Origin: Alphaproteobacteria bacterium
Lineage (GTDB): Bacteria > Pseudomonadota > Alphaproteobacteria > Caulobacterales > Caulobacteraceae
Length of the DNA stretch: 15,520 bases
Direction of reading: 5' to 3'
Assembly: GCA_018895795.1 (NCBI GenBank)
Contig: JAHINZ010000052.1
Span: forward strand, 1-15,520
Part shown: positions 13,882 through 15,520 of the stretch, piece by piece
Position numbering within the stretch: the first letter of the stretch is position 1
How the letters are laid out: every line of letters starts with the position of its first letter
Translations under genes and position numbers: made by a program
Notes under the pieces: generated by a model
The model's database searches: none
What the model was told of the DNA's origin: nothing
The model's input: only the letters and a program-made list of their open reading frames with translations

Positions 13882-13994
13882 GCGGCCGCTTCGCTGGCGT
13901 CTGTGAGCGGTCACCTTGCCCGCCACGCCCTTGCGGAGTCGTTAAGTCCCGACGGTTTCTCGTCAGGATGATCATCCGGGGTCCGTCAGCGCCC
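13882..13994 (-). promoter_or_regulatory. Upstream region of the CBS-pseudokinase gene with a perfect palindrome
   Basis: GGATGATCATCC (13966-13977) is a perfect 12-bp palindrome, 85 nt before the start codon, in a G+C-rich setting. A GAGTC CcrM site (13936-13940) followed by TTAA (13942-13945) lies about 55 nt before the start. The palindrome could be an operator and the GANTC site could tie transcription to the cell cycle. Both are inferred; no clear -35/-10 pair is visible. Confidence 0.4.
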
Positions 13995-13996
13995 AG

Positions 13997-14031
13997 AAAA
14001 AAGGGCAGCGGGACGATGTCCCGCCGCCCTT
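13997..14031 (-). terminator. Rho-independent terminator of the TonB-dependent receptor gene
   Basis: On the plus strand AAGGGCAGCGGGAC (14001-14014) pairs with GTCCCGCCGCCCTT (14018-14031), a 14-bp stem with one mismatch and a GAT loop. Read on the minus strand, the stem runs into TTTTTT (14002-13997). It lies about 30 nt after the receptor stop codon. Confidence 0.88.
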
Positions 14032-14040
14032 GGAGAAGAC

Positions 14041-14056
14041 CGTCCCGTCAGGGACG
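14041..14056 (-). other. Small hairpin between receptor stop and terminator
   Basis: CGTCCC (14041-14046) pairs with GGGACG (14051-14056) around GTCA, 5 nt past the stop codon. It shares GGGAC with the main terminator stem, so the two could compete or stack. Possibly a 3'-end stability element. Confidence 0.4.
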
Positions 14057-14061
14057 ACCCG

Positions 14062-15520
14062 CTACCACTTCTTGGTGACGCTCACGCCGTAGAGGCGCGG
14101 CTCCTGGGTGATGACGTTGGTGAACAGACCCGAGGAGTCGTCGGTGGTGTAGGCGTCGACGATCGGGGTGTCGTTGGTCAGGTTCTTCACATAGGCGTCG
14201 AACGACACGCCCCATTCAGGCTTTTCGACCTTCAGGGTGATGTTGGCGTTCTCCCACGCGTTCAGCTTGTCGTAGGTCGTGTTGTACACGCGGCCGAATT
14301 GCTCGGTCTGGCGATAGTAGTCGCCGCGCAGGGTCGCCGACCAGCCACCCGAGATGTCCCAGGTGTACTGAGCGCCGACCGAGGCGGTCCAATGCGGCGA
14401 GTTGGGCAGTTCGTTGCCCGCCAGCTTCGCCGAGGTCCCTTCGATCGAATAGCCGGCGCCGTAGTTATAGAGGCCGGTGGCGTTGGCCAGGAAGGCCGCC
14501 GTCGCCGCGGGCAGACCCGCGCCGCCGAGCGCCGCCGGCGTGGCGAGGAAGCCTTGGTAGGCCGCCGCGCCGGTGCAGGCGAAGGGCAGGGTGGCGCCGG
14601 CGCCGGCGCCGAGGATGGTGGCGACGCCCGCTGTGGCGAGCACGCAGTTGGCGCCGACGGACGAGGCGTTCGGGCCGACCTTCACGACCGTATAGGCCGG
14701 GTTGCTCTGGGTCCGGTTCATCGTGTCGATCGAGCTGACGCCGTCGCCGATCTTGGTGTGCAGATAACCGATATTGGTGTTCAGGCGCAGGTTATAGACC
14801 GGTGACCAGATCGACTCGATTTCCAGGCCGTAGACCGAAGCGTTGACGTTCTCGTTGACCGAGGTGCGGTTCACGATCTTCGAGATCTGATAGCCTTGAT
14901 AGTCGTAATAGAAGCCGGTGGCGTTGAAGAGCAGGCTGCCGCCCAGCAGGGTGTTCTTGGTGCCCAGTTCGATCGCGTTGACGAACTCGGGCTCGAAGGT
15001 CTGCTGGATGCCGACCGAGTTGGCCGGGACGCCGGGATTGATGCCGCCGCCCTTATAGCCCTTGGAATAGAAGGCGTAGAGCAGGGTGTCGTTGGTGAAC
15101 GGCAGGTGCGCCTTGTAGTCGAAGCCGAAGCGGCCGGTCATCTCGCTGAACCGCGCGCGCTGATCGGGGTTGGTCGGGTTCAGGGTCAGGCCGGTGCCCG
15201 CCGCCAGCAAAACGGTCGAGTAGTTCTTGACCGCCTTCTTGTCGCGGGTTTGGCGCAGGCCCAGGGTGAACTTCAGGTCGTCATTGGCCTGCCAGTACAT
15301 TTCGCCGAACAGGGCGTCCGACACCAGGGTGTAGGGGGTGCGGTTGTCATAGTAGTTGTGACCATTGCCCGTGGGCGTCGCCGAGCTGTCGATGCCGATA
15401 CAGTTGGCGGTGGTCGCCGGGTTGCAGTTCGGGTTGCCCGTCTTCGAATAGTTCAGGGCCAGGGACGACAGGGTCAGCGAATTGCCGATCACATAGTAGT
15501 CAGTCAGCGTCCGGTAGGTG
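14062..15520 (-). CDS. TonB-dependent receptor, C-terminal part (5' end outside window)
   Basis: The frame stays open to the window edge, so 486 codons of the barrel are seen and the plug domain and start are missing. Alternating beta-strand pattern, many aromatic girdle residues and strands such as LKFTLGLRQTRDKK, DTLLYAFYSKGYKGGGINPG, PEFVNAIELGTKN and YGLEIESIWSP are typical of the outer-membrane siderophore/carbohydrate receptor family. It ends YGVSVTKKW, a C-terminal aromatic that directs assembly by the BAM machinery. KGYKGGGINPG is common in receptors of Caulobacter and sphingomonads. One loop (about 14454-14665) is rich in Ala and Gly and holds two cysteines; another near 15402-15432 also has two, so disulfides are likely in extracellular loops. 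The ligand cannot be inferred, and no transport partner is adjacent in the window. Confidence 0.93.
   Translation of the reverse strand, partial: TYRTLTDYYVIGNSLTLSSLALNYSKTGNPNCNPATTANCIGIDSSATPTGNGHNYYDNRTPYTLVSDALFGEMYWQANDDLKFTLGLRQTRDKKAVKNYSTVLLAAGTGLTLNPTNPDQRARFSEMTGRFGFDYKAHLPFTNDTLLYAFYSKGYKGGGINPGVPANSVGIQQTFEPEFVNAIELGTKNTLLGGSLLFNATGFYYDYQGYQISKIVNRTSVNENVNASVYGLEIESIWSPVYNLRLNTNIGYLHTKIGDGVSSIDTMNRTQSNPAYTVVKVGPNASSVGANCVLATAGVATILGAGAGATLPFACTGAAAYQGFLATPAALGGAGLPAATAAFLANATGLYNYGAGYSIEGTSAKLAGNELPNSPHWTASVGAQYTWDISGGWSATLRGDYYRQTEQFGRVYNTTYDKLNAWENANITLKVEKPEWGVSFDAYVKNLTNDTPIVDAYTTDDSSGLFTNVITQEPRLYGVSVTKKW

Noticed and set aside
1..15520. CRISPR array, phage structural genes or a multi-gene defence cluster
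   Set aside because: No regularly spaced short repeats and no nuclease, helicase or phage proteins were found. The only accessory DNA is the small islet at 7488-9003.

Overview
The window looks like chromosomal DNA of a Caulobacter or close relative (Caulobacterales, Alphaproteobacteria). The DNA is very GC-rich. It encodes a fused indolepyruvate ferredoxin oxidoreductase, a PhrR/PraR-like XRE regulator, a PilZ protein and a TonB-dependent receptor. GANTC (CcrM) sites sit preferentially between genes. One intergenic region carries the palindromic repeat whose chance translation contains 'VPAFAG', a repeat common in this group. The species call is inference from these signs, not from a search.

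Layout. (1) 1-3216 (+): most of a fused indolepyruvate ferredoxin oxidoreductase, 5' end outside the window. (2) 3227-3351: paired inverted repeat between convergent genes. (3) 3358-4536 (-): a DUF418/YeiB-like membrane protein. (4) 4676-6084 (+): a 98-aa ParD-like ribbon-helix-helix protein overlapping by GTGA an L-2-hydroxyglutarate oxidase-like flavoprotein. (5) 6249-7310 (+): a family-4-type glycosyltransferase starting at TTG. (6) 7409-7485 (+): a CAU-anticodon tRNA. (7) About 7488-9003: a small accessory islet. It has a truncated, frameshifted serine-recombinase C-terminus running antisense into the tRNA, a PAPS-dependent sulfotransferase of lower GC, and a second copy of the tRNA 3' end at 8990-9003. 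(8) 9190-10972: an Lrp/AsnC regulator divergent from a methionine gamma-lyase, the arrangement of the Pseudomonas putida mdeR-mdeA locus. (9) 11095-11496 (+): a PilZ c-di-GMP receptor, convergent with an XRE regulator (11564-11998, -) across a shared hairpin. (10) 12361-13881 (-): a cytosolic CBS-CBS/histidine-kinase-like/receiver protein whose kinase core has lost its catalytic residues while its receiver is intact. (11) 14062-15520 (-): the C-terminal part of a TonB-dependent receptor with a canonical terminator.

Functional picture. Two catabolic modules stand out: arylpyruvate oxidation (aromatic amino-acid breakdown) and methionine gamma-cleavage under local Lrp-type control. The glycosyltransferase and the islet sulfotransferase could both act on surface glycans, although the second was probably acquired separately. 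The best candidates for something undescribed are the CBS-pseudokinase-receiver protein, the tRNA-anchored sulfotransferase islet, and the translational coupling of an orphan antitoxin-like protein to a metabolic flavoenzyme.
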